DNA from: CAWJKP01 sp963843465
GTDB lineage: Bacteria > Planctomycetota > Planctomycetia > Pirellulales > Thermoguttaceae
Assembly (NCBI GenBank): GCA_963843465.1
Contig: CAWJKP010000005.1
Location: 1-64,000 of the forward strand
Direction: 5' to 3'
DNA length: 64,000 nt
Shown here: one piece after another, positions 1 to 11,248 of the stretch
Layout: every line of letters begins with the position of its first letter
Numbering within the stretch: the first letter of the stretch is position 1
The notes under the pieces: generated by a model
Databases searched by the model: none
Told to the model about the DNA's origin: nothing
The model's input: only the letters and a program-made list of their open reading frames with translations
Position numbers and translations under genes: made by a program

Positions 1-3000
1 TCATCGCCAGGCCCATCACGGTCACGGCGGCGGCCTGGGACAAGGTCTACGACGGCGGGACCTCGCCCGGGAGCCGTGCCCACCGTGACCGGCGGCAGCC
101 TGGTCGGCACCGATACGCTGGACTACAGCGAGTCCTTCAGCAGCCGCAACGCCATGAGCAGCAGCCTGCTCAACAACCCGTTGGGCGTCAACCAGCAGAG
201 CGGTTCGGTCAGCGACGGCAACGGCGGGGCCAACTACAGCGTGACGTTCCAACCCAGCACGGCCGGCGCGATCCTGCCCCTGCCGATCACCGTGACGGCG
301 GCCACCTGGACCAAGCCCTACGACGGCACTACGTCGGCCGCCGGCGCGAGCCCCGAGATCAGCATCAGTCCTTCCCTGGTCGGCGGCGACACGCCCGACT
401 TCATCGAGACCTTCAACACCCCGGCGGTAGGCACGGGCAAGACGCTGACCCCGTCCGGCTCCGTCATCGACGGCGTCACCGGGCTGGCCTCCGGCAACTA
501 CAGCGTGACGCTGGCCAGCGTCGCCACCGGCGCGATCGCGCAGGCGGCCAGCCATTTCGTGGTCACTGCCATCACGGCGGGCCCCGTCACGGCCGGCGCC
601 AACTTCCTGCTGCTGGTGGAGGCCGAGGACTCCAGCAACAGCATCGTGGCCAGCTACGCGGGCAGCCCCACGCTCAGCAGCACCGATCCCAAGGTATTGA
701 CGCTGCCCGGCACCCTCAACTTCACCTCGGGCTATGCCTACACCCTGGCCAGCCTGGAGACGGTCGCCGGCGGCCCCTGGACGATCACGGCCACGGACGC
801 GACGAACCCGGCGGACAAGATCACCGGCGCAGCAACTCGATCACGGTCAGCAACGCGTCGCCCTCGCAGGTCGTGCTCAGCGCGATCGCCAACACGTCCG
901 CGGGCACGGCGATCGGGGTGACCGCCACGGTGGAAGACGCCTATGGAAACCCGGTGCTCGTCAACCCCAGCAGCGGACTGGCCGTCAGCTACTCGGTGAC
1001 GCTGACGGCCTCCGGCGGCACCGCGATGTACAACAGCAGCAGCAAGACTGCACCGGCAGCGATACCCACGGCAACCACCAGCAGCCTCACCGGCCAGGCC
1101 ACCTTCAGCAGCGCCTACCTCCACCAGGCCGGCAGTTGCACCTTGACGGCCAGCGCTGCGCTGCCGGGCGGCATCAACGCCCTCACCGCCACCTCCAACT
1201 CGTTCAACGTCAGTTCGGGGGCGGCCGCGCAACTGGTCTTCACGACCCAGCCCCCCGCCGACGTTGCCGGCGCGAAGACCTTCACCGCGGGGGTGACTGT
1301 CGAAGACTTGTACGGCAACGCGGTGACCGGGGACGACTCCAGCGTGACGGTCTCCTTGCAGAAGGCGGCCACGTACACGGGCGACAGCAACGGTCTGCTC
1401 AGCAGCACCGGCGGCACGCTGACGGCGGACTACCAAGACAGCGGCGTGGCCGCCTTCAGCGGCCTGTCGATCAGCCAGCCTGGGACGGGCTACAGCGCTG
1501 CCCGGCAGCGGCTACTACCTCAAGGCCAGCGACCCCGCCGTGTCGTCGCCGGCTTACTCCAACGACTTCAACACGACCCTGATCGTCACCGGCGTGAGCA
1601 TGACCTCGACGGGGTTCACGGCCGCCTTCAGCGAGCCCGTCGACCCGGCCAACGTCAACCTCTACGGCGCGCAGTCGCTGCCCAGCGTGACCCTCACCGG
1701 CGAGTATACGGAGGGCCAAGTACACGGCTCCCTGGTGTTGGACTCGACCACGGCCTACCTGGCCATTTCGGCCGACAGCATCACGGAGTCGGGCACCACG
1801 GTGACCGTCATCACCACCCAAGCGATTCACTTTACGGTCGGCGACGCAGTGACCATCTCCGGCGTCACCAGCGAGCCCGCGACCGACGTGCCCGCGGGGC
1901 AGTCCGACCCCGCCACCCCCTACAACGGCAGCTTTATCATCACCAGCGTCAGCGGCTCGACTTTCCAATACACCGACGTTGCCGGCCTGCCCCCCATTTC
2001 CCCCGCGGCCGAGGGCGTGCCTGCCGGAACGGCGGTGGACACCGGCAACACGATGACCTTCGTGGCCACGACCTTGGTGAAAAATAGCGGGCTGCCGATT
2101 GCCGGCGTCTCGTCGGCTGACTCCACGTCGGCCATCCTGGTTCCGGACACTTATCTCGTCTACTTCGCCAGCGGCAGCTCGGCCTTCACGACCCTCAACG
2201 GGCAAGCCCTGGACGGCCCGGATTCCACGGGCTTCAGTCCGGCCCCGTCGGCGTCATCTGGCGCTAGCTACCGCCAGCCCGTGTATGGGCCGTACAGCGA
2301 ACCGATTACCATCGGCCCCTCGGACTTCACCGCCAACGAGACGGTCGACGGCGGCGCCTACGCCACCCCAACCGACCTGGCCGTGATCGTGCCGGCGTTT
2401 GCCCGCGGCCCCGGCAACGCCGTCAACTTGCCCAACTCCAGCGGTCCGATTTACAGCCTCGTCGACCACGGCGGGACCGTGACGGTCACCACAGCAGTGC
2501 AGGACCAGGCGTCCAACGGCCAGCAGGTGCTGATCTCCGGCTTGACGGGTGCGTACGCCGACTACGACGGCACCTGGACGATCCTCAGCAATACGAATTA
2601 CGGCGGCTCGCCGCCCGCCGGCCACCTTCCTTTCAGCTCCGCCTTCACCTTCACTCTCCCCGCGGGGACCCCACAACTGCTCAATACCAGCGGCGGAAGT
2701 TTCTCGGTCCTCACCGGCATCCCCATTTCGCTCAGCGATACCGGCGGAGTGACGCAGGCCACGTTCACCCTGAGCTACAACCCCACGCTGCTGAACATCG
2801 CCTCGACCACCGCCACCACCAGCGTGATCAACTCCGGCCTGGCCGGCACCGGCGCGACGTTTACGGTCACGGCGAATAATACCACGGGCGTGGCCACGAT
2901 CGTCTTCGATGACGCGGCGGGCTTGGCGGGCCCCGGCGGCGGCCCGATCGTCCTCGGCAGTCTGACGGCCAACGTGCCCGCCACGGCCGTCGACGCCTAC

Positions 3001-4434
3001 AGGGCGAAGGACCTGCTGACGCTCAGCGTGGACTCGATCAGCGGGGAAGACCTCCTTGGCAACCCGCTGGTCCCCGGCGTGAACGCGCTGGGCAGCCAGG
3101 CGGTGCACGTGGTCGCCTTCCTGGGCGATGCGACCGGCGACGGCACCCTCGACAGTTCGGATGTGGGGCTGATGGAGGATGTGCTCGGCGACGTGACGGC
3201 GGGCTTCAACGCCTACAAGTTGGCCGACCCGGCCATCATCGGCGACATCCAGGCCGAAGGGTATGTGAGCTTGGTCGACGGCAACGATCTGATCAACTAC
3301 GTCAACGGCGGCTACGGGAGCAACGCGCACACGGTCGTGTATCTGCCGCCCTACCCAACCGGTCTGGGGACCATTGTCTCCACCGGCCCCGACCCAACCG
3401 TGAGCCTCCCGTCGGCGTTGCAGGTGGGGGCTGACGGCAGCCTGACGGTGCCGGTGAGCATCGACGACCCGCTGCCGGCGGCCAACGACGGCATGACGGA
3501 GGCCACGCTGGCCTTGACCTACGATCCTGCGGTCTTCAGCGTCTCCTCAAGCGACATTCACTTGGGCAGCGTGCCCGCCTCCGGCAGCGGCTGGACGCTG
3601 CAATCGACCATCGACCAGGCCACCGGCCAGATCGCCGTGACGATCTTGAGCACGGCGCCCATTGCCAGCTCCGCGGCGGGCAGCCTGGTGACCATCGACT
3701 TCCACCAGATCGGCTTTACGGCTGCGGGCACGACGACCATCGATCTGGTGGGCTCGGTCGATCCCAACGGCAGCGCCCCAACCTACACCCAGGTCGACGG
3801 CCAACAGGGGCCCTACGTGCTCTCGCCGGCCCCGGCCAACGCCTACCATCCGCAGATCGACGCCCTGGTGACCTTGGCGGGCGCCGAGGGTGCCACTGGC
3901 TCCGCCGAGGGTGCCACTGGCTCTGCCGAGGGTGCCACTGGCTCTGCCGAGGGTGCCACTGGCTCTGCCGAGGGTGCCACTGGCTCTGCCGAGGGTGCCA
4001 CTGGCTCTGCCGAGGGTGCCACTGGCTCTGCCGAGGGTGCCACTGGCTCTGCCAGTGCGCTGCCGCAGTTGACCGTCAGCGTGGTTGCCGGCCCCGTGGC
4101 CCCGGTCAGCGCGGCCGCTGCGGTCGAGGCCCTGGGCCCGGTTTCTTCGGTTGGCGTCGCGTCGCGTGCAAGCGCGTCGGCGGGCGCTGCCCAAGTGCCG
4201 CAGCAGTTGGCCGACGGTCTGTTTACGGCCCTGGCCCGCGGCGCGGTCGATCCGGCCGAGCTGGCGATCCTGGACAGCGACGAGGACGAGGCCGTGAGCC
4301 AGGCGTTGGCCGCGGAGATAAGTGCGGCCGGGTCGGCCCAGGCCAATCTCGATAATCTCCTCTGGGGCGATGACGGGGAGGCGGGTGGGTGGGATTTCAC
4401 TCGCCAATGCCGCCTTGCCAATCGTTGGTCCTGA
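1..4434 (+). CDS. Large secreted YDG/cohesin/dockerin-type protein, 5' end outside window, three apparent frameshifts
   Basis: Extracellular modular protein; the gene enters from the left edge. Visible in order: two YDG-type repeats (WDKVYDGGTS near 40-65 and WTKPYDGTTS near 308-335), several Ig-like beta-rich repeats, a cohesin-like segment (about 2700-3000), a dockerin-type segment with the Ca-binding-like motif GDATGDGTLDSSD (3124-3160), a second cohesin-like segment (3400-3730), an eight-copy heptapeptide repeat (3886-4053) and an acidic C-terminus. The reading frame changes near 68 (extra base in a CCCGGG run), 829 (missing base) and 1500 (extra base); conserved sequence continues across each break, so these look like sequence errors, though real decay is possible. 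Known dockerin/cohesin families mediate non-covalent assembly on the cell surface. Ligand and substrate are unknown. Confidence 0.8.
3886..4053 (+). repeat. Eight 21-bp tandem repeats encoding EGATGSA
   Basis: Eight nearly identical 21-bp units, differing by one T/C change in the first, encode a heptapeptide linker close to the C-terminus of the dockerin protein. The unit carries the palindrome CACTGGCTCTGCCAGTG (7-bp arms, 3-bp loop), completed at the last unit, so this looks like a dispersed palindrome amplified in frame. Not CRISPR: there are no spacers. Confidence 0.9.
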
Positions 4435-4492
4435 ACGGCGAAGCGGGCGAGGATCAACCGCAAGAACCACGTCGGGCTCGTCGAAAAGAGGT

Positions 4493-6739
4493 TCACGGCT
4501 CGGACAATCGATACAGGGGCAAGTGGCGAAAATAGACCTCCAGGGCCAACAACCGCAGTGAGCTTGCATAGAGGCGTCCGGCCTGGTAGTCCCATTGGTC
4601 GGCCGGGTCCCAGGTTCCCGCCAGATGCCCGGTCTTGACCTGCGTCTGGACGAGCATGTCGCGGAGGGCCAGATTCCACTGCCGCCAGGCGTCGCCCTGG
4701 ACATGATACATGACCTGGGTGCCGTAGTACCAATAGTAGCTCGTTTCTTCCCCCTTGCGCGGCAGGTGCCGGAGGAGATACTTCACCCCGGACTGCAAGC
4801 GTGGATCGCCGGGCTGGGCCCCCAGGTACTCCAGGCAGAGCAGCCCCTCGGCGGTCATGGCGGGAGTGATCTGGTAGCTCCCCTGGTAGCGGAAGGTGCC
4901 GATTTCGGCGCCCTTTCCCTCGACGCTTCGCAGCCACTTGTGGACCAGGTCCAACGAGTCTTGAGAAACGTTGAGGGCGGCCATCTGGCCGCTTTTCATC
5001 GCCATCACCTGCCAGCCCACGACCGAGGTGTCGGCCGCCTCTTGCGGATCGTAGCGCCAGCCGCCTGAGGGCCTGTGCTGCGCGGCCACGATGAAGTCGA
5101 TGGCCCGCTGCGCCGGATCGCGCAGCTTGGGGTCCTTGGTCATGCCGTAGGCCTCGCAGAGCACGATGGCGGCGATGGCGTGGGCGTACATGCGGCAATT
5201 ACGGCCCAACTTTCCGCTCAACTCTCCGTCGCGCTTCTGCTGGGCGAGCAGCCAGCTCAGTCCTCGGCTCACGGCGAGCTGGTACTGGCCAGAGAGGTGC
5301 GTGTGGCCGTCGCCCAACAAGGGCAACAGGGCAAAGCCCGTGGCGGCCACGTCGCACTCGAAGCCGCCTGCGCCGCCATAGTCGTGGCCGGGAATCTGCT
5401 GGTAGAACCGCTGCAAGCTCCAATAGCCGTTGGGGTGTTGGTGCTCGACGAGCCACTTCAGGCCGGAGTGTACGGCCGCCAGGCTTTCGGTGGTGCCCCC
5501 AGCGGCGGTAGCCAGGTCCTGCTTGTCTTCGCTTTGCCGCATGCGGAACATCGCCTGCAAGCCGATGTCGTCCTCGGCGTACATCAGCGCCGCTGACCGC
5601 GGTCCGCGGCGGGCGAGTCGATCTCCAGACAGCGCGCCGGACGCCGTGCCCAGCGGCGCGACGGCCCCCCGGAGGCCGTCGCCGCCGGGGAAACCGCCTC
5701 CCGCAGAACCCTGGCCCAATCGCCGTGACCAGTCGGCCAGCGCCGCGGCATCGCCGCCGCCGGCCAGTCCGCCGGGCACGGCGCGGGGAGCCGGCGCGGC
5801 GGGCAGATCGGGGCGCGAGACCTCGACGCCACCCAGGGAGACCCCGGCCCGTTGGCCCGCTCCATTACCCGCTCCATTACCCGATCCGCCTGCCGGAGCG
5901 GAGAGGGTCTCCATTTCGGCGCGGCTCTCCGGCAGCACGGGCGCCACGGGACGCACCGCCCGATTCAATCGCGGCACTTCCGTAAGCGCCAAGGGGGCGA
6001 AGTCGTCCAGGGCAAAGCCTGCCGGGGCGCCCTTTCCGGGCGACCCAGCCGCCGCCCGCGGCGGTTCCGACGCCGGCCCGGTGAGTATCGCCGCCGCGGC
6101 GGGAGGCGCGCCTGCCGCCGCGGCGCGGTCCGTGCCGACGTCGACGCCCTCGATCCGTGGCGCGGAAGGCTGCCCGGCGGCGCGAAGCGGCTCGATGCCG
6201 ATCGGCTCGGCTGCAACGGCCACTGCGGCGCGGCGGCGCGGCAAACTGCGGAGGTCCAGGTTGGCAATCGCCTCGCCGGGCGGGGCCGCAAAACGGGCCG
6301 CCGGCAGCATCCGCCCCAGCGGTTCCACCGGCGCCGTCATGCCCGCAGACGGCAGAGGCGGCACCCTGGCTGTCAGAATCGGCCCGGCAACCGGGCTTTC
6401 CGTCGTCACCGATCTCAAGTCCGCGACCTTCCCGAAGCCGTCATCCGCCGGACGCAGCGACCGGCGCAGTTTCTCCAGCGGCAGGCCGGCGGCGGCCACG
6501 ATCCGCGTCAGCCTCTGCCTGATTTGTGCGCCGGCGCCGTTGTCCAGGTACACGAAAAAACTGCCCGTCGCCAAGAGCACGTGGACCAAAAACGCGATCA
6601 CGAAGAACCGCGGAGCAGGCAAGCGGCGCTGCGAGACCTCGCGGAAGTACCAGGCCAGCACCCCGGCCAGGCTCGCCACGAGGCCCACGGCCAAAAGGCT
6701 CCACCACAACCACGGGGCGATCAAGGTGAAGAGATTCAC
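4493..6739 (-). CDS. Membrane-anchored protein with C-terminal squalene cyclase/prenyltransferase-like toroid
   Basis: 748 aa; last gene of the TPR-ExbB-ExbD operon. GTG start at 6739 overlaps the exbD stop codon, implying translational coupling. Two transmembrane helices at the N-terminus (about residues 8-28 and 43-63) are followed by roughly 330 residues of Ala/Pro-rich linker, then a C-terminal domain of repeated helical motifs seen in prenyltransferase/squalene-oxidase repeats (GLKWLVEHQHPNGYW, GLSWLLAQQKRDGE, AIDFIVAAQHRPSGGWRYD). It lacks an obvious DXDD protonation motif, so I do not call it a terpene cyclase. The architecture, a periplasmic toroid tethered next to a proton-driven ExbBD pair, suggests force transmission or a binding role in the envelope. 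The role is inferred; fold assignment is fairly secure. Confidence 0.75.
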   Translation of the reverse strand: MNLFTLIAPWLWWSLLAVGLVASLAGVLAWYFREVSQRRLPAPRFFVIAFLVHVLLATGSFFVYLDNGAGAQIRQRLTRIVAAAGLPLEKLRRSLRPADDGFGKVADLRSVTTESPVAGPILTARVPPLPSAGMTAPVEPLGRMLPAARFAAPPGEAIANLDLRSLPRRRAAVAVAAEPIGIEPLRAAGQPSAPRIEGVDVGTDRAAAAGAPPAAAAILTGPASEPPRAAAGSPGKGAPAGFALDDFAPLALTEVPRLNRAVRPVAPVLPESRAEMETLSAPAGGSGNGAGNGAGQRAGVSLGGVEVSRPDLPAAPAPRAVPGGLAGGGDAAALADWSRRLGQGSAGGGFPGGDGLRGAVAPLGTASGALSGDRLARRGPRSAALMYAEDDIGLQAMFRMRQSEDKQDLATAAGGTTESLAAVHSGLKWLVEHQHPNGYWSLQRFYQQIPGHDYGGAGGFECDVAATGFALLPLLGDGHTHLSGQYQLAVSRGLSWLLAQQKRDGELSGKLGRNCRMYAHAIAAIVLCEAYGMTKDPKLRDPAQRAIDFIVAAQHRPSGGWRYDPQEAADTSVVGWQVMAMKSGQMAALNVSQDSLDLVHKWLRSVEGKGAEIGTFRYQGSYQITPAMTAEGLLCLEYLGAQPGDPRLQSGVKYLLRHLPRKGEETSYYWYYGTQVMYHVQGDAWRQWNLALRDMLVQTQVKTGHLAGTWDPADQWDYQAGRLYASSLRLLALEVYFRHLPLYRLSEP

Positions 6740-7149
6740 TTCGATTCTTCCATCACCGTGCAATAGTGCTCGACCTTCTCCCGCTCGCACAAGCCCATGA
6801 CGCGGGCCGGATAGTGAAACGGCACGCGGTCGTCGGCGCGGATCTGCACGGTCTGGGTCCCCGGGTTCTTCAGGCCCAGGTCGCGGACGAAGCCGGCCAA
6901 GGCCGACTCGTCGAGCGTCTGCCCGACGACCACGTACTCTCCCTTCTGGGTCACGTTGATCACGATGTCGTCGGGCGGCATCGCCAGCGGCTGCGCCTTG
7001 GCGACTTCCGCCAAGCGGACCGAGATCTCGCGCTCCTCTTGCCCCATCCGCGTGGCCACGAGGAAGAAGATCAAGAGCACGAGAAAGATGTCGATCAAGG
7101 GGACCAGGTTGAGCCCTTCCAGCTCCGACTCGACGACGGGCAAGCGCAT
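6736..7149 (-). CDS. exbD: ExbD/TolR family biopolymer transport protein
   Basis: 137 aa, normal family length. A short cytoplasmic N-terminus leads into one membrane helix, LVPLIDIFLVLLIFFLVATRM, with the conserved proton-carrying Asp (LIDIFLVLLIFF) near residue 20, followed by a periplasmic domain ending near the stop. With ExbB it forms the proton-motive-force-driven stator complex of Ton/Tol systems. It starts 9 bp after the exbB stop and overlaps the next gene at its stop codon, so the set is an operon. No TonB or TolA gene is visible nearby; the toroid protein encoded downstream occupies that position. Confidence 0.9.
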   Translation of the reverse strand: MRLPVVESELEGLNLVPLIDIFLVLLIFFLVATRMGQEEREISVRLAEVAKAQPLAMPPDDIVINVTQKGEYVVVGQTLDESALAGFVRDLGLKNPGTQTVQIRADDRVPFHYPARVMGLCEREKVEHYCTVMEESK

Positions 7150-7158
7150 GGCAGTCTC

Positions 7159-8065
7159 CTAGCGTGTTTTCATTCGCCCCGGCGGTTCGGTGGCGCGGAG
7201 CGGTTCGCCGTTGGATTCGGCCGACCTTTCCATGTCGGCGAACGTGGGAATCGTCTCTTGCAACACGTCGATCATCTCCCGCAGGTAGCGATCGACCCGG
7301 GTGTTGAACCAATGAGCGCACAAGAGCGAGGGCACGGCGATCAGCAGTCCGAAAGCGGTCCGCAGCAAGGCCAAGTAGATCCCCTCGGCCAGAAGCTCGG
7401 CTTTTCCCGTGCCGACCTGGCTGGTGACGCGGAAGGCCAGGATCATGCCGACCACGGTCCCCAGCAGCCCGACCATGGGGGCCACCGTGGCGATGACCCC
7501 CAACATGCGGTTGCGGCTGCGCTGCGCCGGCCTCGCGCAGGGCGGCGTCTTCCATGGCCTTTTCCACTTCGGGCAGCGCCCGGCCCGCCCGAATGACGCC
7601 GGCCATCAGCACGCTGCCGATCGGCGACTCGGAGCTCTCGGCCAGCGTGCGGAGGTTCTGCACGGAATCTTCGCGCCGGGCGATCAGGTCGCGTAGGCGG
7701 CGGACGAAGCGGCGGGGCATGAGCTTCCGCCGCCGCAAGTTGACCAACCGCTCCAGCACGACGGTCATCGCCAACATGGACAGCGACCCCTCGGCCGCAT
7801 AGAACATCCACCCCAGCCAATTCGTCTTCTCGAACAGCACGTGCCCGATGGAGACCACTTGCTCGGTGTTCCCCAAGGCGTCGTGTTTGGCGGCCGCCGC
7901 GCCGGGCGCCTCCGGCGGCGCGGCCTGCGGGGCCGCTTCGGCGGCCTTACCTTTGGCGGCCTCCGGCTCGGCCGGCAGGGCAACATTCCCCGTTCCCCAA
8001 CAGGCCAGCGCCAGCAGAACCGCGGCGTCCAAAAGCGGCCGTCGATGCGTGCAGATCACGTTCAC
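7159..8065 (-). CDS. exbB: MotA/TolQ/ExbB proton channel family protein (one frameshift)
   Basis: About 301 aa once one extra base near 7530 is removed. The start is GTG at 8065, set by a strong ribosome site AAAGGAGG at 8071-8078 with 5-nt spacing. A signal-like hydrophobic N-terminus and an Ala/Pro-rich segment precede the first conserved membrane helix (WLGWMFYAAEGSLSMLAM). After the break the conserved MotA/TolQ core continues (MLGVIATVAPMVGLLGTVVGMI, third helix LALLRTAFGLLIAVPSLL), with the GLLGTV motif intact. The break falls in GAGGCCGGCGCAGC; both sides match the family, so a sequence error is likeliest. Partner of the downstream ExbD. Confidence 0.88.
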
Positions 8066-8094
8066 GTTCTCCTCCTTTGCCACCCGGCGTGCGA

Positions 8095-10968
8095 TCACTT
8101 CAATTCCGCCAAGATCCGCGCCGCGTCCGCGGCCTTGGCATGGTCGGGGTACTTCTCCACCATCGGTTTGAAAGGCCTCGATGGCCCTCTGGCGTTTGCC
8201 CATCGCGAGGAAACAGCGGCCAATCTCGAATTGCGCCAGTGCCTGCCAATGCTTGTAGGCATAGCCCGAAGTGACCGTCAGGAACTGCTCGACGGCATCT
8301 TCGTACTTGCGCTCGGCGAAGGCGATTTCGCCGAGCATGAAACGGGCCTTGGCGGCCGTCTCCGTGTCGGTCGCCTTGGCCACCTGTTCGTCGATGGCGC
8401 GGGCCTCGCTCAATCGCCCCTGGTTTTGCAGGGCAAGGGCCAGCCCGTAGCGCGCATCCTGAAATTGCTCGAAGGCGGGGAACTCCCGCGTCAGCGTCTC
8501 GAAGAACTTCTGGCTTTCCGGCCATTTCTTCAGGCTCGCCGCGCAGGCGCCGGCTCGATACAGCGCCAAAGCATGATACTTCTCGACCTTGTCCTCCACG
8601 ACCCGGGCAAACAGCGGCAGCGCCTCGGCGAACTTGTCCTGGCGGAAGAGGCACTCGGCGGCGAGGAACCTCGCCGGACCGGCGAGGCTGCCGCCCGGCT
8701 GCTCGCGGAGCTGCGCCTGCAACACGGCCGCCGCCTGCTCGAACTGCTTCTGGCGGAACTGCATGTCGGCCAGTTTGTAGCGGAGCTTCTCCTGGAGATC
8801 CGCCGGCGGGGCCTTGGCCAGGCCGGCCTCGTAGGCCTGCGCCGCATGGGCCGCCGCGGCGGTTCTCTGCTCGGCAGTCGTGGCCCGATCGGCCGCGGCT
8901 TCATCGCGCCGGCCGACTTGGAACCAGCCTTCCGCCGCCAAGGGGCTGCGGGGCAATTTCTCCGCCAAGGTGCGGATCGCCGCCGCCGCCTCGTCCGTGT
9001 GGTCCTCGCGCAGCAGGGCCTGCCCCAACTCGTAGTAGGCCCAATCCGCCTGGGCATAATCGGCCTTCTGTTGCAGCAGGGCCGCCAGCGTCGCCGTGGC
9101 CTGGTCGAACTGCTTCATGGCGATCCGGCACAGCGCCAAGGCATAGCGGGCCTCGGCCGCATCTTCGGCGGGCGGATTGCTGCTCAAGAACGCCTCGAAC
9201 TCCTTGGCCGCGGGATCGAGCTGGTTTTGACGCTGCAGCACCAGCCCGCGCAAGTAGCGGGCCCGCGCCGCCAGCGCAGCCTCCGGACCGGCCGCCGCGA
9301 GCTTCTCCAGGGCCGCCAGCGCACCGCCTGGTCGCCTTTGGCGAAGCTGGCCGCCGCCAACCCATACTGCGATCGCGCGGCGAAATCGCCTTGCGGGAAT
9401 TGTTCCAAGCACTGCTTGTAGCGCCCCATCGCGTCGTCGTACTTCTTCTGCCGCAGCGCGATCTCGCCCAGCTTGTAATAGGCCTGGGCCGCCTCGCTGC
9501 TCTTGGGAAAGCGCTCGATCAACTGGCGGTAGCACGTTTCGGCCTTGAGCGGATCGCCGCCCGGGGGGGCCAGTTGGCTCTCCGCGGCGATCAGCAACAT
9601 GCCGGGCGCCCATTGCGGACGGGAGAGCCGAGCATCGCCCAGCAGGGTCTCCGCGCATCGTCGCGCCGCGGCATAATCCTTGCTCTCCAGGGCGGCCGAC
9701 GCCGCCAGGAAAAGCGACTGCGCCGCCGACGGATGGTCCGGGTGCGCGGAGGCAAACTTCTCGAACTCGACCGCTGCCTCCTTGCGGCGGTCCGGAAGAT
9801 CCCAGAGCGCTTCGGCACGCGCCAGTTCCAGGTAAGATGCGGTCTCGGCCGGCGGACCGCCGCCCAACGCGAGCTGGACGGCTGCCAAGGCGTCCTGGGG
9901 CCGCCCCGCCTTGACCAGCGTCCGCGCCAACCAACAGGCCGCCTCGGCCGACTGGCGGTCGTGCGCCTTGGCCAGCGGATCGAGCACTTGCCGGGCGTCG
10001 CTGAACTTGCCGGCCGCGAAGTAGCCCTTGCCGGCCGCCAACTGCGCCGCCGACTTGTGGGCGCTGTTGGGGAACTTCTTGGGCAACTCGGCCAACAGCG
10101 CCGCGGCCTCCGCGGGCTTGCCCGCCTCGAGCCGGCACTCGCCCTGGCGGAGCATGGCGAGGTCGGCGTGGGGGAAAGCGGCGATCGCCGCCACCGCGGC
10201 AAAGTGCGGTTCCGCTTCCACGTACTTCTTCTGTTTCAGCAGCGACAGCGCCAGCCGCAGCCGCACTTCCGCGGCAAACTCGTGGCCCGCCAGCGCCGGC
10301 GTGCCGAGGAATTTCTGGAAAGTGACGATCGCGTCGGCGTCGCGGCCCTGCTCCTGCTGGGTGGTGCCCAAGGCGTAATAGGCGTCCGCCGCGATGGAAC
10401 TGGCGGGGAAGTCGTTGACGGCCTTCTGGTAAGCTTCGATCGCCTGGCGTGCATCGCCCGCGGCGGAGAGCGATTCGCCGCGATAATAGAGCGCGGCCGC
10501 CGTGTACTTGCCCTGGGGATACTTGGCGGCCAGCGCCGCCAGCGCCTCGGCCGCCGCTTGGAGGTCCTCGCGCCGCTTCGAGTCCAAGGCCGCCTGGTAC
10601 CGCGCCATGGCAAGGTTGTAGTGCGCGCTTTCGGCGTGGGAAAATGCCGGATACTTGGCCAGCAACGTCTGGAAAGTGTTGATCGCCTCCGCATACTTCT
10701 TGGCATGAAGCTGGCAGATGCCCAGGTAATGGTAGGCGCGATCCAGCCGCACATCGCCCGGATACTGGGCGATAAACGCCGTCCACTTCTCCGCGGCCCG
10801 GTCGTAGAGGCCGACATTTTGCAGTGCCGCGGCGGCGTTGAAATCGCGGACCGCCGCCTGACTGGCCAGTTCGTCCCCGGCGGCCGCTCCGCTGCCGCCG
10901 ATCAGCAGGATGGCAAAGCAAAGCATCCACACCGCCGGAACCTGGACCGTACCCCGGAAGGGTTGCAT
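8095..10968 (-). CDS. Secreted tetratricopeptide-repeat protein (two frameshifts)
   Basis: About 957 aa, first gene of the ExbBD operon, ending 29 bp before the exbB start. A signal peptide (residues 1-30, AILLIGGSGAAAG) is followed by more than twenty TPR/YbgF-like repeats, e.g. AYHYLGICQLHAKKYAEAI and AYYKLGEIALRQKKYDDAM. The frame shifts near 9327 (missing base) and near 8172 (extra T in CCTTTCAAACC); when both are corrected the protein ends in ARILAELK at 8095. TPR solenoids assemble complexes, and the arrangement recalls YbgF/CpoB beside TolQR. Function in envelope complex assembly is inferred from neighbours. Confidence 0.85.
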
Positions 10969-11248
10969 CGCGTTCCTCGCTTTTCAGGCCGGATCGTGCC
11001 CCTGTTGCTGGCTCGGCGCCACGGCGCATTATACCGACCCCCACTGGTGCAAGCCAGCCAGCGAAATCATGCCCGACAGAGTGCCCGCCCAGCTCTTGCC
11101 CGATCCGTTTCCAGCGGGCGCCGCCTTGGCTGGCCCGCAGCCAACTTGACGGTCGGTCGAGACGGCACTAAACTGGGGAGTGGTTCTTCCCTAGAGGGGA
11201 CGCCGGAGTGATCCTCTCGGCGGGCCCGAAGAACTGGAGCCCATCGTG
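10969..11248. promoter_or_regulatory. Divergent intergenic region between TPR-ExbBD operon and pseudokinase gene
   Basis: 280 bp separating two divergent transcription units, so it must hold promoters for both. I could not identify convincing -35/-10 boxes or an operator by eye, and no palindromic repeat family is present here. Confidence 0.4.

Noticed and set aside
4493..6739. Active terpene or hopene cyclase.
   Set aside because: Only the helical repeat fold is recognisable; the DXDD motif needed for protonation was not found, and the membrane anchor and operon context differ.
4493..11044. A single continuous minus-strand open frame of over 2100 codons.
   Set aside because: It joins pieces of three different genes through their non-coding frames; start codons, ribosome sites and family motifs show four separate genes.
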